Shown piece by piece: positions 25,397 to 37,700 of a stretch of DNA of 64,000 bases. The stretch is from contig NC_040022.1 of assembly GCF_000972845.2 (NCBI RefSeq), positions 7,160,979-7,224,978 of the forward strand. Reading direction: 5' to 3'. This DNA comes from Larimichthys crocea. Its lineage: Eukaryota; Chordata; Actinopteri; Sciaenidae. A program made the position numbers and the translations under genes. Numbering within the stretch: the stretch's first letter is position 1; every line of letters begins with the position of its first letter. The notes beneath the pieces were generated by a model. The model ran no database searches. It worked only from the letters and a program-made list of their open reading frames with translations, and was not told the DNA's origin.

Positions 25397-27615
25397 TCAA
25401 TTCTCAGTTCCCTTATTGCCAGTGAGGTAGAGCAGTATAGCATTAGGGACTTCCAGGGTCTCATCCTTTACCAACACAATGTCATATGAGTCCAAGTAAG
25501 ACTGCTTCCTCTCCTCCACCTAAGAAAACAATTAAAAAAAAAACACAAGAAGTGTGTTAACATTGTGACTATTTAACAGGAGAAAAAAATGGGAACATAT
25601 TATTTTCTTAGAGGATAAATATTCATCTCAGGGCAGCCAGTGCTGGACATTATCCAATTATTTTGATGAACACAAGCTGCATGTGTGCTTTTTATTCACC
25701 TTGTCATTGAGGAATCCAATCTTGAGAATGTTTTCCATGTCCTGCACCCCATCAGCCATAGTCAGATCTCCCAGAGAGTCTCCCAGCAGTAGCACGTTAG
25801 GCCGCGTCCGCAGCTCTTGAAAATGGCCGGTGTTGAGCAGCGCACCTTCCCTTTTATTGTAGATGTGGATCAGCTCTCCCTTGAAAGCTTTCAACACTCC
25901 CTGTACCAACACATTAAGAGTTAAATACATTATATCAAACCCTCTCTGCGGGGATCAAATTGTAGTTTGTTGTGTGGCTACTCACAGACTCATCAAAGTC
26001 CATGTAGTTGGAGAAGACTTTGACATTGGGATGGAAGACCCCGGCCTGACGAATAACCTCTTCCAGGATGTCTCCTATTCCAGCAGAGAAGATGAGCAGA
26101 GGGATGCTGTGCTCATGCAGGTGGTCAAAGAGGAGCTGGTAGCCCTCCCTGTTAAACATCAACTCATTAAGTTATCTTTTTTTTAATTCAATCTGTTAAA
26201 TGGTCTTCAGAGGCAGCAGGTTTTCTGACCTCAGCATGGCATCAGACTCCTGCACCACACTGGCCAGCAGGTCCTTCCTAATCTTCTGCTCTACCAGTAT
26301 TTCATGGGCTTTAGTCCACCTGTGAAATATCAGTGCAGCACAGTTTTATGAACACGTTTAAGTACAGGTTATCATATATTTAGTAGAAGCCGCATTAGAT
26401 ACTCACCACTCCACCATAAGGGGCAGCTTTTCCTCGACTGACCGCGAGGAGTCGATCTCTATGGGGTAGTATGTGTTGAGCAGCTCCTTCAGCTGACGGA
26501 GACAGGGACAATATTCAGATACAGGAAAAACAAATTTAACAACAAGAAGACTACAACAAGGAGGCTTCACATTTCTGCTGAAAGAATTCAAGCCACAGAT
26601 CATAGTACGGTTTCTGTTTTTTTAGTCTGTTTTGATATTTACTATCGCCCACTAGAGGGCAGACAAACTACATATGAGTGACAGAATGAATGAGGGCATA
26701 CAGATGATAGATGGTTCACCAAATTAAAAGTTTGTAGGTATTCTACTGCTTCAGATTTGTACATAAAGATCTCTTAAAGTTGAAATGTTTTGTATTCATA
26801 CTGTGGCATACACGTGGAGAAAAACACTATAGAAAAGCTGCTTTTGAGCAAAGCTTCATTCCTACCTTTTGTCTGCAGTCGCTGGAGATAAGTTTGCTGT
26901 CATCGAGAATATCTTAATAATAAAAAATAAAACACACACAAACACACAGCCATGAAATTAACCATTATATGCATGACAACCACAAACTGCTGCTAACTTG
27001 TCAGTGAACTTACTGTGACAGGTGGGACACCTTTTGCCATTGTGTGCAAATCTCGTCAGGGTCATGTCAAAATCTGAGATCACCTGAATGAAAACACAGC
27101 AAACAATAAACACACACACACACACACACACGTGGAGACAGTGAATCATGCAGACGTGGATGTTTACCTGCACGGTGTTGGAGCCAGCCTTCACCATGGA
27201 CTGCAGGATGTCCTGCACCCTCTGAGGGTCCCTCATACACACTGACGGGTTGGACAACTCTGCAAGCTGAACATTGAAGCATGTGTTTGTGTTAACGAGA
27301 GGCAGTGACAGCGATTTTTAGCTAAGCAGTCAGGTTTGACTAACACCTTTCAGCTCTCGACCTGCGCATTTGCAAGCACCAACACACTGACACGACCATA
27401 ATAACAATAATAACCAGTCCCCTGTGCTGTGATTTACCGAGAGGCTTCAACTAACAAAGAGAAACCAGTTAACGTGAGCTAACGTTAGCCACACTGCAGG
27501 CAAGGCAAGCTAGCTGCGCTCGGCTAGCTCGTAGACCACTTCTTCCTGTGCAACTCTTTTTTTTTATTTTACTGTTTGTTATTCCCGTTAAAAACTCGCC
27601 GAACAAGATTACCAT
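25397..27615 (-). CDS. nt5c3b: NT5C3B, cytosolic 7-methylguanosine-phosphate 5'-nucleotidase
   Basis: HAD-superfamily pyrimidine/m7GMP 5'-nucleotidase that dephosphorylates CMP and 7-methyl-GMP left by cap turnover. Nine exons in order: 27615-27613, 27266-27168, 27083-27014, 26912-26866, 26492-26407, 26319-26230, 26148-25986, 25900-25700, 25519-25397, giving 293 residues. HAD motif I is SDFDMT (nucleophile D38, general acid D40). [15 protein letters not shown] carries the Ser motif, and [15 protein letters not shown] carries the acidic metal-binding motif. The first coding exon contributes only the ATG, spliced directly at gtaatc; the product [10 protein letters not shown]...RDPQRVQDI aligns with NT5C3 N-termini. 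Sequence alone does not fully separate NT5C3A from NT5C3B (CPTCHN is NT5C3A-like). Position between fkbp10 and klhl11 gives the B assignment. Confidence 0.92.
27111..27132. repeat. (CA)n microsatellite
   Basis: CA tract in the nt5c3b intron between the second and third coding exons. Confidence 0.85.
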
Positions 27616-29892
27616 TTTCTTGAAATCTGTTGCCACTTCGTTCAGATTATTTAGGACAACAGGCTTGTCATCGGGTGTCAGCCTCCGTTGACGTGTAGCT
27701 AACGTTGATGTTGCTATTCAAGCTGGAACGGTTCTGCTGCCTTCAGGGGCTGTCGAAAGTGACGGATTTTTTTATGTTTTTTTAAGAAGTCGTTAGTTTA
27801 ATGACAAAACAGAAGTGGCGGAGTGCACATTATGATCATATCCTAGTGACTGAGCTGTAACGTCCATTAGAAATCGAGTGGAAACTAATTATGATAAAGC
27901 TAAAGATACTTAGATATCATATTTTCTCTGGCATGAGGCTCACTCGCGATGTCCACAAGTACGAGCCTACGAGGAACACCTGAAAGCAGCACTGCTACTT
28001 GCATAACTTGAGGTGGGACGGTGTAAACTCTCCCCCCACCAAGGCAAAGAGGCAAAGCCCCTGGTTAAAGGTTCCAAGCCTGCCTCTACCCCTCAGTGCT
28101 TCTCTGCAGGAGCCTAAAATATAAAATATAAAAATATTAAATCATAAAAGTCAAAACTTCATTACATAAGAGTGTAGTTTTGTCACCAGTAACCACCGGA
28201 GCATGATGTTTAACCTATCAGTTAGTAGATGCAGGTTACATTGACTTCTTTTGTTAAGCAATAATACACTATGTGTGCAACCATCCGTCTTACAAAACAG
28301 CTTTAATTTCAAGTGACGACATTAGCATTTCTTAACATCCAATATAAGCACACAATGTCACATGCAAAGCAAATTACATAGCTTATTCCACCTAATATTT
28401 GCAACGTATTTTTGTTAGAAAGTGGAAATGAATATCATTTCTGCGCTCTGTAACCTTTATGCTGGAATAGGCGCTGCATGGACAATATCTGAATGTCAGT
28501 CACATCACATTCATATAACAATCCCTCTTGTTTTACCTTTTCATTGTATTTCTAAGTCTCTTCGGAGGGTGAAAGGAGACCACAGCACAACATAGCAGAT
28601 CTCTAAAATACACCCAGCTGGAAGTGAAGTACGATAACACAAGGTTTTACAAGACATTTAATGCTGGAAACAAATCCACAAATAATGATAACATGTTAGT
28701 TTTTTTTTTCCAAAGAGGATCATAACTTACTGGCTGGAATCTGGCTAAAACAAAGCATTTCCAAAATACAATCATCTTGTCTGATATGGAGCTAATGAAA
28801 TAAGCAAAGTGCAGTAGCAAAATAAAATCCCTACGTTTATGTAAGACTTTCCAAATCGATGTCAAAAAAAGTGCAGTTGTAGAGAAGCTCTGCTTTGCAA
28901 ACACAAATCATACACACTCACACACATACACATTTTCTATGTATTCTCGAATGAATGGGAAAACATTGAGCAAAGTGCAAAAGAAAGGAATGATTGAGCC
29001 ACTGCCAACGATCGGTGCTTAATGCGGTGGCCATATAGAACGTTTCAATTGTAAAAATAACTCAAAAGGAATGTTTTCATCTTATCGACGTGACCATTCT
29101 CTGAACATTTCACCTCTTCAGAAACCCGGAGGAAGGTTACTACTTTTCAAATGTTACATGAACAACAAAAATGACAGAAATATACTCAGTACAGCTGTTG
29201 AAGGGAAACTGCAATCTAAAAGCAAACTAGTCTACAAGGTTTTAAGATTAACAGCCTCTCTGATTAATTTCATATTTACTTGTTAAGGCTGCACATTAAC
29301 AAGGAGAGCCATCCTAATAGAGCAACTATGTTATAAGTGCTTTGTGGGTGGACCGATGTCAAACTTTTATGAGGAGATTGTCACAGTGTTACAATGGAAT
29401 GAGATTTCATTAAGCGAGCTGGATTGAGGAATGCAGTTATTAATAATGCCATCTCAGTACGGGCATACAATAAAGGAATGTAAAATATCCATATAAATGT
29501 TTACATATACAGCTTTATACTTATTATGTACAAACAGATAAACAGCATCTATACCAACATACCAACAGACAAAAGGATATTCAGTTGTTGGCTGCTATAT
29601 AACACTCTTATTCACATGTTTACATTCGCCATATTCCGTCCTCACAGACCACCAGCTGGACAGCACACATCTGCCAACACTTTTCATGGCTTTCAACAAA
29701 TCAGCCATTAACACAACACAGCATGAGAGCCGATGGCACAGGGTTCAGATGAATGAAATCCAGTATGGGAGCAACACAAGACCCGCTGCAGCGTGTTATG
29801 TATGAGTGGGGGGGTCGATGATGGTGGCTGAAATGGAATGGTGGCCTCACGTAGAGCCACGTAGTTCTTTGATGGAGCCAACTCCGACTTGC
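27616..29892. other. nt5c3b promoter region and klhl11 3' UTR
   Basis: No coding exon was recognised. The nt5c3b end (about 27450-27770) has nested gctaacgtta and gctagctgcgctcggctagc palindromic runs and relatively high CpG, consistent with a promoter. Minus-strand ATTAAA signals near 28655 and 28300 could end the klhl11 transcript. No BTB or kelch exon for klhl10, expected here from the human map, is visible. Confidence 0.45.
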
Positions 29893-32174
29893 TCAACACT
29901 CTATCTGTGATTGGAGCTGCCGGCGCAGGGTGAGCGTGCGCCGGTGAAGCTGCTGCATCTGCTGCATGCGATCTCGCTGTCGAGCCAGGTTCTGGGGCAT
30001 GGGGTAGCGCTGGCAGCCATACAGGAAACGGTAGGGGATGCGGACGTGGCAGGCGGTAGCTCTGCAGCGAGGCTGAGGCATGGGCGGCAGCAGCATCCAG
30101 CGCTTCCTCTCAGCACAGTAGCGGTAGGCCTCCTTGCGGTACTGCTTGTCCACATCATCACTGTTCTTCCACCCTCCGATGATGAAGACGTCCTCATCAA
30201 AGTGGCAGATCGCAGCACCCTCGATGCTGGTAACCTCTGGTGGCAGGCTCTCCAGGATCTCATCAGAGATGCGCACACTTATTTTCTGCTTGGCAACTTC
30301 ATCCCTCACTGTGTAGCTCTTGGGGCAGCAGGAGGCTGTGTGGTAGAAGTTAGTAGAAGCCACGGCCATCTGGAAGATGCAATAGTTGTCAATAAGGGGC
30401 AGGGAGTCAACATCTTGCCACTGGCGGCTCTCTGTGTCATAGCGAGTGGTCACTGTCTTCAGTCCATCCTCATTATCTGTATCGACAGGCGTGCGTGCCG
30501 TCACGTACACATAGCGGTCCTCCACACTCACTGCCTTCACATCCCGCAGGATTTTGGGTGCAGACTCCAGATTGTGCCACTTATCCTGCTCAGGCTCGTA
30601 TACACTTACATCTTTGAAACCTGGGCTGAAGTTTCCATGGCCACCGATGCTATATAGTATATCCTTAATGCAAGTGAGGCCAAAGGAGTGCTTGCGTGTG
30701 GTCAGGTTGCTCACCTGCTCCCAGGTGTTGCGATTAGGATTGTAACGTTCCACCGTCTTTGCAAAGCCTGGCTCCATAGAGCCGGCCACGTAGACGTGAG
30801 ACTCTGTAGCTGCGATGGCATGGCCGTCCAGGTGGTTGTGGATGTGCGGCAGGTTGACCCAACGGTCCTCGTAAATGAAGTAGCCCACACACTCACTCAG
30901 GTAGTCCCCACCCTCTGACACACCGCCTACAACCATGATAACGTCCATGTTCTGGCCAAAGCGTGGCTGAAAGGAGGCCATGTGCGAAGACCAGAACTCC
31001 ATATCAGCTGACTTGAGGTTCTCAAAGCGGATAGCGTGACCCTCCACTGCCTCCGACACCAGCCGGAGACAGGCCTCGTTGGCGGCCACCAGCCGTTCAT
31101 TTTTCACCACCCTGGTCAGGTAGGTGGGTTTGATTTGGGGCAACCTCAGGAGGCGGAACAGCTCCTCAAAGTAGCGGCTTCGCTCCTCTGAGTTCTTCTG
31201 CACCCACTTCACCACAGCCTCGAAGAGCACCTCCTCAGAATCCACTGTGATCTCTGCATCGGACAGCCAGTCGCGGACTAGGTGAAAGGGCAGCGTGTAG
31301 AACTCGTCGTCCTGGATAACCTTGTGGAAGTTGCGTCGGATCATGTCTGCAGCACGTAGAGCCAGCTGGTCCAAGGTGTACATGTGGGCCAGACTGTGCA
31401 CCGCCACACAGTTGGTCAGGCTCAGCTTCTTCTTAAGGAACTCACCACAGAAATCCTTCAGCTGCAGGAGGAGAAACCTAACAGACAAAATACAATGCAA
31501 GATGTCAGAGGGGATGAACAGTTACTGTTAAGTGAATAATACTGTTAGGACTGGTTCAGACAGGCCAGTGTTGTTTTCTGCAAGCAGAGCACAAAACCAA
31601 TACTTTGAGGCAACAGAGCAGCCATTGAAGGCCTCATCAAAAATCACAGCCTCTCTCTCTCACACACACACACATATGCAGACAGAAATGTGATTGCAAA
31701 CAGATCATACCTATCAGCCAGCTCCAGCACTTCGTGTACATTGCATGTGCTGACGCGTATTTCACCAGTGTACATATACTGGATAACACTCTCCACCGTG
31801 TCCGGATCCGGCCCCAGCTCTGAGCTCCATTCCTTCATATCTACCCGTCCGGACAAGGACTCGGAGAACTGTCCTCCCAGCAAAGGGGTGAAATAATCGG
31901 TGGCTGCAGCCAGGACAGACCTGTGTGCTGAAAACTCACAGCTCTGGACGCTCCCGGTAGCCACCCCGCTGCTGAAGGCCAGCGTCACGTCGCAAAACAA
32001 GCCCTGCTTCCTCTGCTCGTTCTGCCGCCGAGACAGCTCCGAGCAGTGGGAAGAGGAGGTGAAGTCCTCGGTCTCTTCCGCGTCCCCGTCTCCAGCAAGG
32101 GCGCTGGGTGTGCCGGTGCCGCCGCTACCGCTGCTCCTGGCGGAGTCCTCCGGGTTGGGGGCCGCCGCTGCCAT
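29893..32174 (-). CDS. klhl11: KLHL11, BTB-BACK-Kelch cullin-3 ubiquitin ligase adaptor
   Basis: Substrate adaptor for CUL3-RING ubiquitin ligases. Two exons: 32174-31711 and 31477-29893, joined in phase at GATAG|G ([18 protein letters not shown]), giving 682 residues against about 708 in human. Exon 1 carries an Ala/Ser/Gly-rich N-terminus and the BTB domain ([33 protein letters not shown]). Exon 2 carries BACK ([30 protein letters not shown]) and the kelch repeats ([49 protein letters not shown]), and ends SQIEC as human KLHL11 does. The start is taken at the [11 protein letters not shown]. An in-frame ATG at 32258 would add 28 residues. The two-exon structure and near-identity of the kelch region make the assignment firm. 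Confidence 0.96.
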
Positions 32175-33370
32175 TCTGCTGCCGGCGCTGGAGGTGAGCA
32201 GTGGTGGGGAATGAAGTAAACTAGTGAAGGAGAGGAGGCGACATACGTAGCCACACATACGTGGAGTCAAAACAGAGATCGACAGCGAAGCGCGTTTCGT
32301 ATTGGCAGCATCACATCAGCGACTTAAAGGGGAAAGTGTTAGCTTAAAAAAGAAACGTCAAATCACACGTTAGTCTGTTTAAAATGTGATAATATTGGCA
32401 ATAATTTAGTTTAAAATTAAACAAGATATTTATTTTTTAACATGTGTGAAACTGGTGTTATAATGGTTGATATAACACATAACAACAATGACCATAAAGC
32501 ACATAAATAGCTCTAAAAGAAAATATATAAAATCTTACCTTTAGTGCCCCTCCTTGTGTCAAAGTGATTAACTACGAATGAGAAACCGACTTCAGGCCCT
32601 GTAAACACGGACTGGATCACTGACATGCGCAGTGGAGGAAAGGCGTAACCGCGTCATTAACGTCAGTGGCGGTTTACTGCTGAGCTCTGCACACATTGGA
32701 GCAAACTTGTTCTGACACGCATGTTGTAGTTTGCTCTGCAGGATCATGAGGAAAGGTCGATGCACTCAAGCATGCGATAAGTGCACAGCCTCATACCACT
32801 TAATGTACATATAGATCATGTGTAATTATAGTGCATATCAAAGAAGCCTAGAGGTCTAAACCATTGCTATATCTTCATATTTTTAAATCCCCTGGGGCCT
32901 GAAATAAAGAATCTTTAAGTAATTTTTTTAAAGGAATCTCATAACAGGCCCAACTACACTGATTTTATCAGTTGCACTTGCTGTTTGCAGGAATTGAATA
33001 TATCTATATTTCATTAGTGTTTAATCACCTGAAAATGAGAATTGTTTTTCCGTTGTCTTAAAATAAACCCTTTTATTTGTACAGAGTTTTTCCTACATGC
33101 TTGGAAGAAGAGGGTGAGATGTGGGAGAGTATTCATTTTGGTTGCAATCTGAAACTTCACTGCTAGGTACCACTAAATCCTACACACTGGACCTTTAAAC
33201 AGCTGCAGTGAGTCTAAAGAGATAAAGGGTGTGCAGGAATTTTAAAAAAGTCCTTAAATGAAGCCAGTAACTCAATCCTAAGATATGCATTTAACTATTC
33301 AATCTGGGCAGAGGTTAACTATACATAAAAAAAAATGCAAACACTGCTTTATACATTGCATTAATTTCAT
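32175..33370. other. klhl11 5' flank and intergenic DNA
   Basis: This is the upstream region of klhl11 followed by intergenic DNA up to the end of the acly transcript. A short GC-rich patch near 32595-32700 may be promoter. Nothing else was recognised. Confidence 0.4.
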
Positions 33371-34783
33371 TTTATTCAATTACACAGTTGTCAACAAACA
33401 ACAAATCCATATAGAGGCACATTGAGTTCACATTTACACAGTTTAAAACGAACATTGCGACAACACTGGTGAGGTTTCTGGTTGTCCACAGATTCTTTTG
33501 TAACATTCACAAAAAGATGACGCTGCTAAACCTTTTCTTTTGGACCTCACGAATGATGGAAAAATGTATGAAGTTTCTTTAATTTCAACGAGAACTGAAG
33601 AAGAGAGTTTGGCCCTGAACAGTCGAAACAGACCATGCACATACAGTTTTCTCTTCATTAGAAACAAACATGGCAATCTGACTTAGTAGCGAGTCAAATT
33701 TCCTAAAGTGAGACCCGCACTATCAGGTCTAAAGTCATAACAGAGAAATTAAACAATCTCTAGAAATCCAAAAACTATATATACCAAACATATTATTCGT
33801 AAAATTACTTATTTTTAGTGCTGACAAAGAAATAGTCTAAGAATAATTCAATTCAGTCTATTGCAATGGCATTAGTGCATTTATGTTAACAATATTAAGA
33901 TAACAGACCTTAAGAGAGTGAACATTTAACATGTTTTTAGCTGATTTCTAACAGAACATGGAACTATAACTGCATCCTGGGGCTTATGGCAAAAAGCCCT
34001 AATCCTCTTTATTAATTAGGGAGAGAAAACACATTCAAAATATTATAATTTTTTGTACCTTTGACTAACAATACTTGACTACTCATTTAGACACTTTTTA
34101 GAAAATACTCCCACGTTTTCCACCAGCTGGGAAAGAATATTTCCTGGGGACAACACCTGCCAGGAATGACTCATAAAATGGTCCCACAGTAAAAACATTA
34201 GAGAAAAACTATAACATTCTCTTACTGTTGAATGTTCACTATTAATACACCTATACATAAATAAAGCTCTGATCTACAGTATGTTCTCATATAATAGGCG
34301 TTATTGCACTACATGTTCACCCCTTGTAGCAAGCTCATAACTCCCAAGTGGCACAATGAAGAGAGCTGCACAGAGACACGACAGTCTGAGGTACAGACAC
34401 ACATGCTTGGTAAATACAACATTGATGTAATATTTGTGGGTAATTAACAGTGTTTGACTTGCACAGTGAAACACTCCCGCACCTGTATACATATGTATAT
34501 GTCTTCATATCTCCCTAACACACGGTCAGACCCTGACTTTGTCTGCCTGGAACTTTACAGTTGAACAGGTTTTACTAATATTGACAGAACTGCAGCACTA
34601 ACAGGTTTCCAAAACTAAAAACATACTCTATTCTTTTTCAGTATTTGCAATTTACATCTATATTAATAGTAACATCTTCACTATATTATGCCACTGCTTC
34701 GGGGTGACATATCACAGTATTGGGCAGGGAACTGACAGCTAAGGTGTGGGGATTAGAGGACAGAAGGATGACACTCCCTCTGA
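33371..34783 (-). other. acly: acly 3' UTR
   Basis: The region extends from the acly stop codon to a minus-strand AATAAA (tttatt at 33371-33376). Another candidate signal lies near 34010. A/T-rich, without open coding structure. Confidence 0.5.
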
Positions 34784-37700
34784 TTACATGGACATGTGTT
34801 CTGGGAGTACATAGGAGATGTCATCCCAGGGGTGTCTGTACAGACCCTGCTTCAGCCTCTTCTGATCCAGGTAGTGACCTGAGAAGATATGAAAAGGAAG
34901 GAAGTGTTTTCTTTGGTGTACGCACAGTATGCAAAATGCCAGTGTGCCTGTCCACAGAAATGTCTTACCGATGAATCCCATGCTGCGTCCCAGCACAAAG
35001 ATGCCATTCAGAGCTCCGATTTCCACAAACTCATCAGCTTCATCTCTGCAGTGGACATGATGGACAACAAGGATAAGAGTGGCTGCACACAATGTAGGCA
35101 CAATATTATTTATCTTGCACATAAACACTAAACATATCGATGAGTCAAGTTCAGCTTGATCCTTTTAATTTAAGTAATAATTCTTAAATTCAATCCGAGT
35201 TGTCAAACAGCCTTAGATCTTCATTCTTATGATGCATAGCATTACCACAGGAAAGAAACCCTGAATGCCTATTTCTCGATTTTGTTTCAAATCTACTAAA
35301 GGGATCCATTTTAAGAGGTGTAAACCGTATACACATTGTAAAGATAGCCAGTATCTATTGGCTCACCGTGTAAAACCACCACAAGTCCTGAGCAAGTCCA
35401 CAAAGGCCACACCAATAAAGCCATCCACATTCAGGATCAAGTTGGGTTTCTAATTGAACAAAAGGGGAAAAAAGAGGATTGTGTTATTTAAAAACATGTG
35501 AGTCACTATTAGCAAAGGCAATTAATGATGGGGTGATAAATCTTACCTTGGATGTGGTGATCTTCTCCACATCTAGAGCGTAGTCCAGCAGCTGGGTGGA
35601 GGGGAAGTGCTGCTTCACAAACTCCTTCAAGATCTGGACTCTCATGTCTGGATTGTTAATCTGGGGAAATAGTACAAGTCAGTTATCATTTAAAATCTTC
35701 TAACCAGTCTCGTTTACCTCCATCTTCATTGTTTTTACAAAGCAGATAATCAATATCTTATTTATTCTGCTGCTGTCCACACTAGCTACTCTACACATGT
35801 TGAGGAGACATGGTACTCACCGACTTGACTCTGTGTCCAATGCCCATGATCAGCTTCCCATCCTTCTTCATCTTGTTGACAAATTCCATGGGCAGCATGC
35901 CACTGTCAAATGCCTTGCTGAATTGCTTTGCGGCAGCATCCAAAGCACCTCCAAAGCGGTCACCCTGAAAAGTGAAAAAACAAACAAACCATGCTTTGGC
36001 AGACTTTTGCAAGTCAGTAAATCGAGTACCTGAATCACAGTGAGTGTCTTACGATAGTCAGGAGGCCAGACGTGAGGCTGGAGATGAGATCTTTCCCGGC
36101 TCGAGCACAGACAATGGTGTTGTGAGCACCGGAAACAGCAGGGCCGTGATCAGCAGTAACCATCAGGCACATCTCAATGAACTGGCAAGCATACCTCGGC
36201 AACCTGCACACAAAGAAGGGCACAACAATAGTAATGCGGTTCAAGGATTTCTCAAAGAGTTTCTTAAATCACAGTTTCTGGGTTAGGAGGCTGACCTTCT
36301 CTGGAACCACAGAAGCCCCAGAGTCCCTCCCAAGCCGATTTCTGACTTGAAGACCTCAGTGATGGGCATGCCGGCATAGATGAGCTCCTGACCCCGCTCG
36401 TCACAGATACTAGTCATGAAGGAAGCAGGCTTACGGATCAGACCCAGCTCCTGTGAGGCACACAGACGCAAGCAGAAAAAAAAAAAAAAAAAAAAAAGAT
36501 GTCACTGTATGTACTTGTGATCCATCTATCTCATTTTAAAACATGATTTCTATCAGTTTATCATCTGTGTGCTGAGGGCTTGATTACTACTGATGTTGTT
36601 CACTTCTGCATACTCACTCGTGCCCAAGAGTAATCCATTGGCACGGTGGGAGGAGGCATCTCTTTGGCTGGCTTTATAACTCCTTTGGTGACGAGGTCAT
36701 CATAAACAGATCTGCACAGACAAAAAAAGGACAGTGGCATGATCTAAAATGTCACACAGAATATTTATGTTGGCATGATGAATTTAAGGAACATGACAAT
36801 GTGTACTGACGTGATGATCTCTCCCAGCTCATCAAAGCTCTTGGGGACGAAGGCACCAGCCTCCTTCAGAGCGTTGTTCTTAGCTACTGCCGTCTCAGAC
36901 GCCTGGTTGGCACAGGCTCCTGCGTGGCCAAACTGAACCTGAGAAGGAAAAAAAAAAAAAAACAACATGAGTCAGAAAGTCAGAAATGTCATTAAAAACA
37001 TTATTAATCCCTTGAATATCTCATTATGCACCAACCCTTGCACCTGCCCTCTCACCTCTGAGGAGAACATGGTGGCACAGGTGCCAATACACCAGCACAC
37101 CACTGGTTTTGTGATCCTGCCCTGTTTAATAGCCTCGCAGATCTTGTACTCCTCTGTGCCTCCAATCTGTAGAAGACAGAGACGGATGTAGTAAATCAAT
37201 GATTTGTTTAAAGCTGCAGGCATGAGTCTGTGTAGATTTATTCCTCACCTCTCCCAGTACAACAATCATCTTCACTCCAGGAGTGTCTTGGTAGCGCAGC
37301 ACATGGTCAGTAAACACGGAGCCTGGGTACCTGCAGGAGAGTCCAGTGTTACACACTAATTCAAATCCACATGCTTGGATACTGCACATAAAAGATAGAT
37401 ACATACCTGTCCCCACCAATGGCCACACCTTCAAAGACACCATCAGTGGTGCGAGAGATTATGTTGTTGAGTTCGTTGGACATGCCGCCTGAACGGGACA
37501 CGTAGGCCACGCTGCCTGGACGATAGAGCTTGGAGGCGAGGATGTTATCCAGCATGCCTCCTGTGTTCCCAATCTTGAAACAGCCTGGCTTGATTCCTCC
37601 AACCTGGACAAACACAAAAACACACATGGAGCATTATTGGTTCGCTCAAATAAAAGAAGAGAGAGAAATCACGATAACTCTAATGAGAAGTGAAGCAAGA

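Noticed and set aside
29911..30657. 248-codon open frame on the plus strand opposite klhl11
   Set aside because: Mirror of the strongly conserved kelch exon. Its product resembles no known family.
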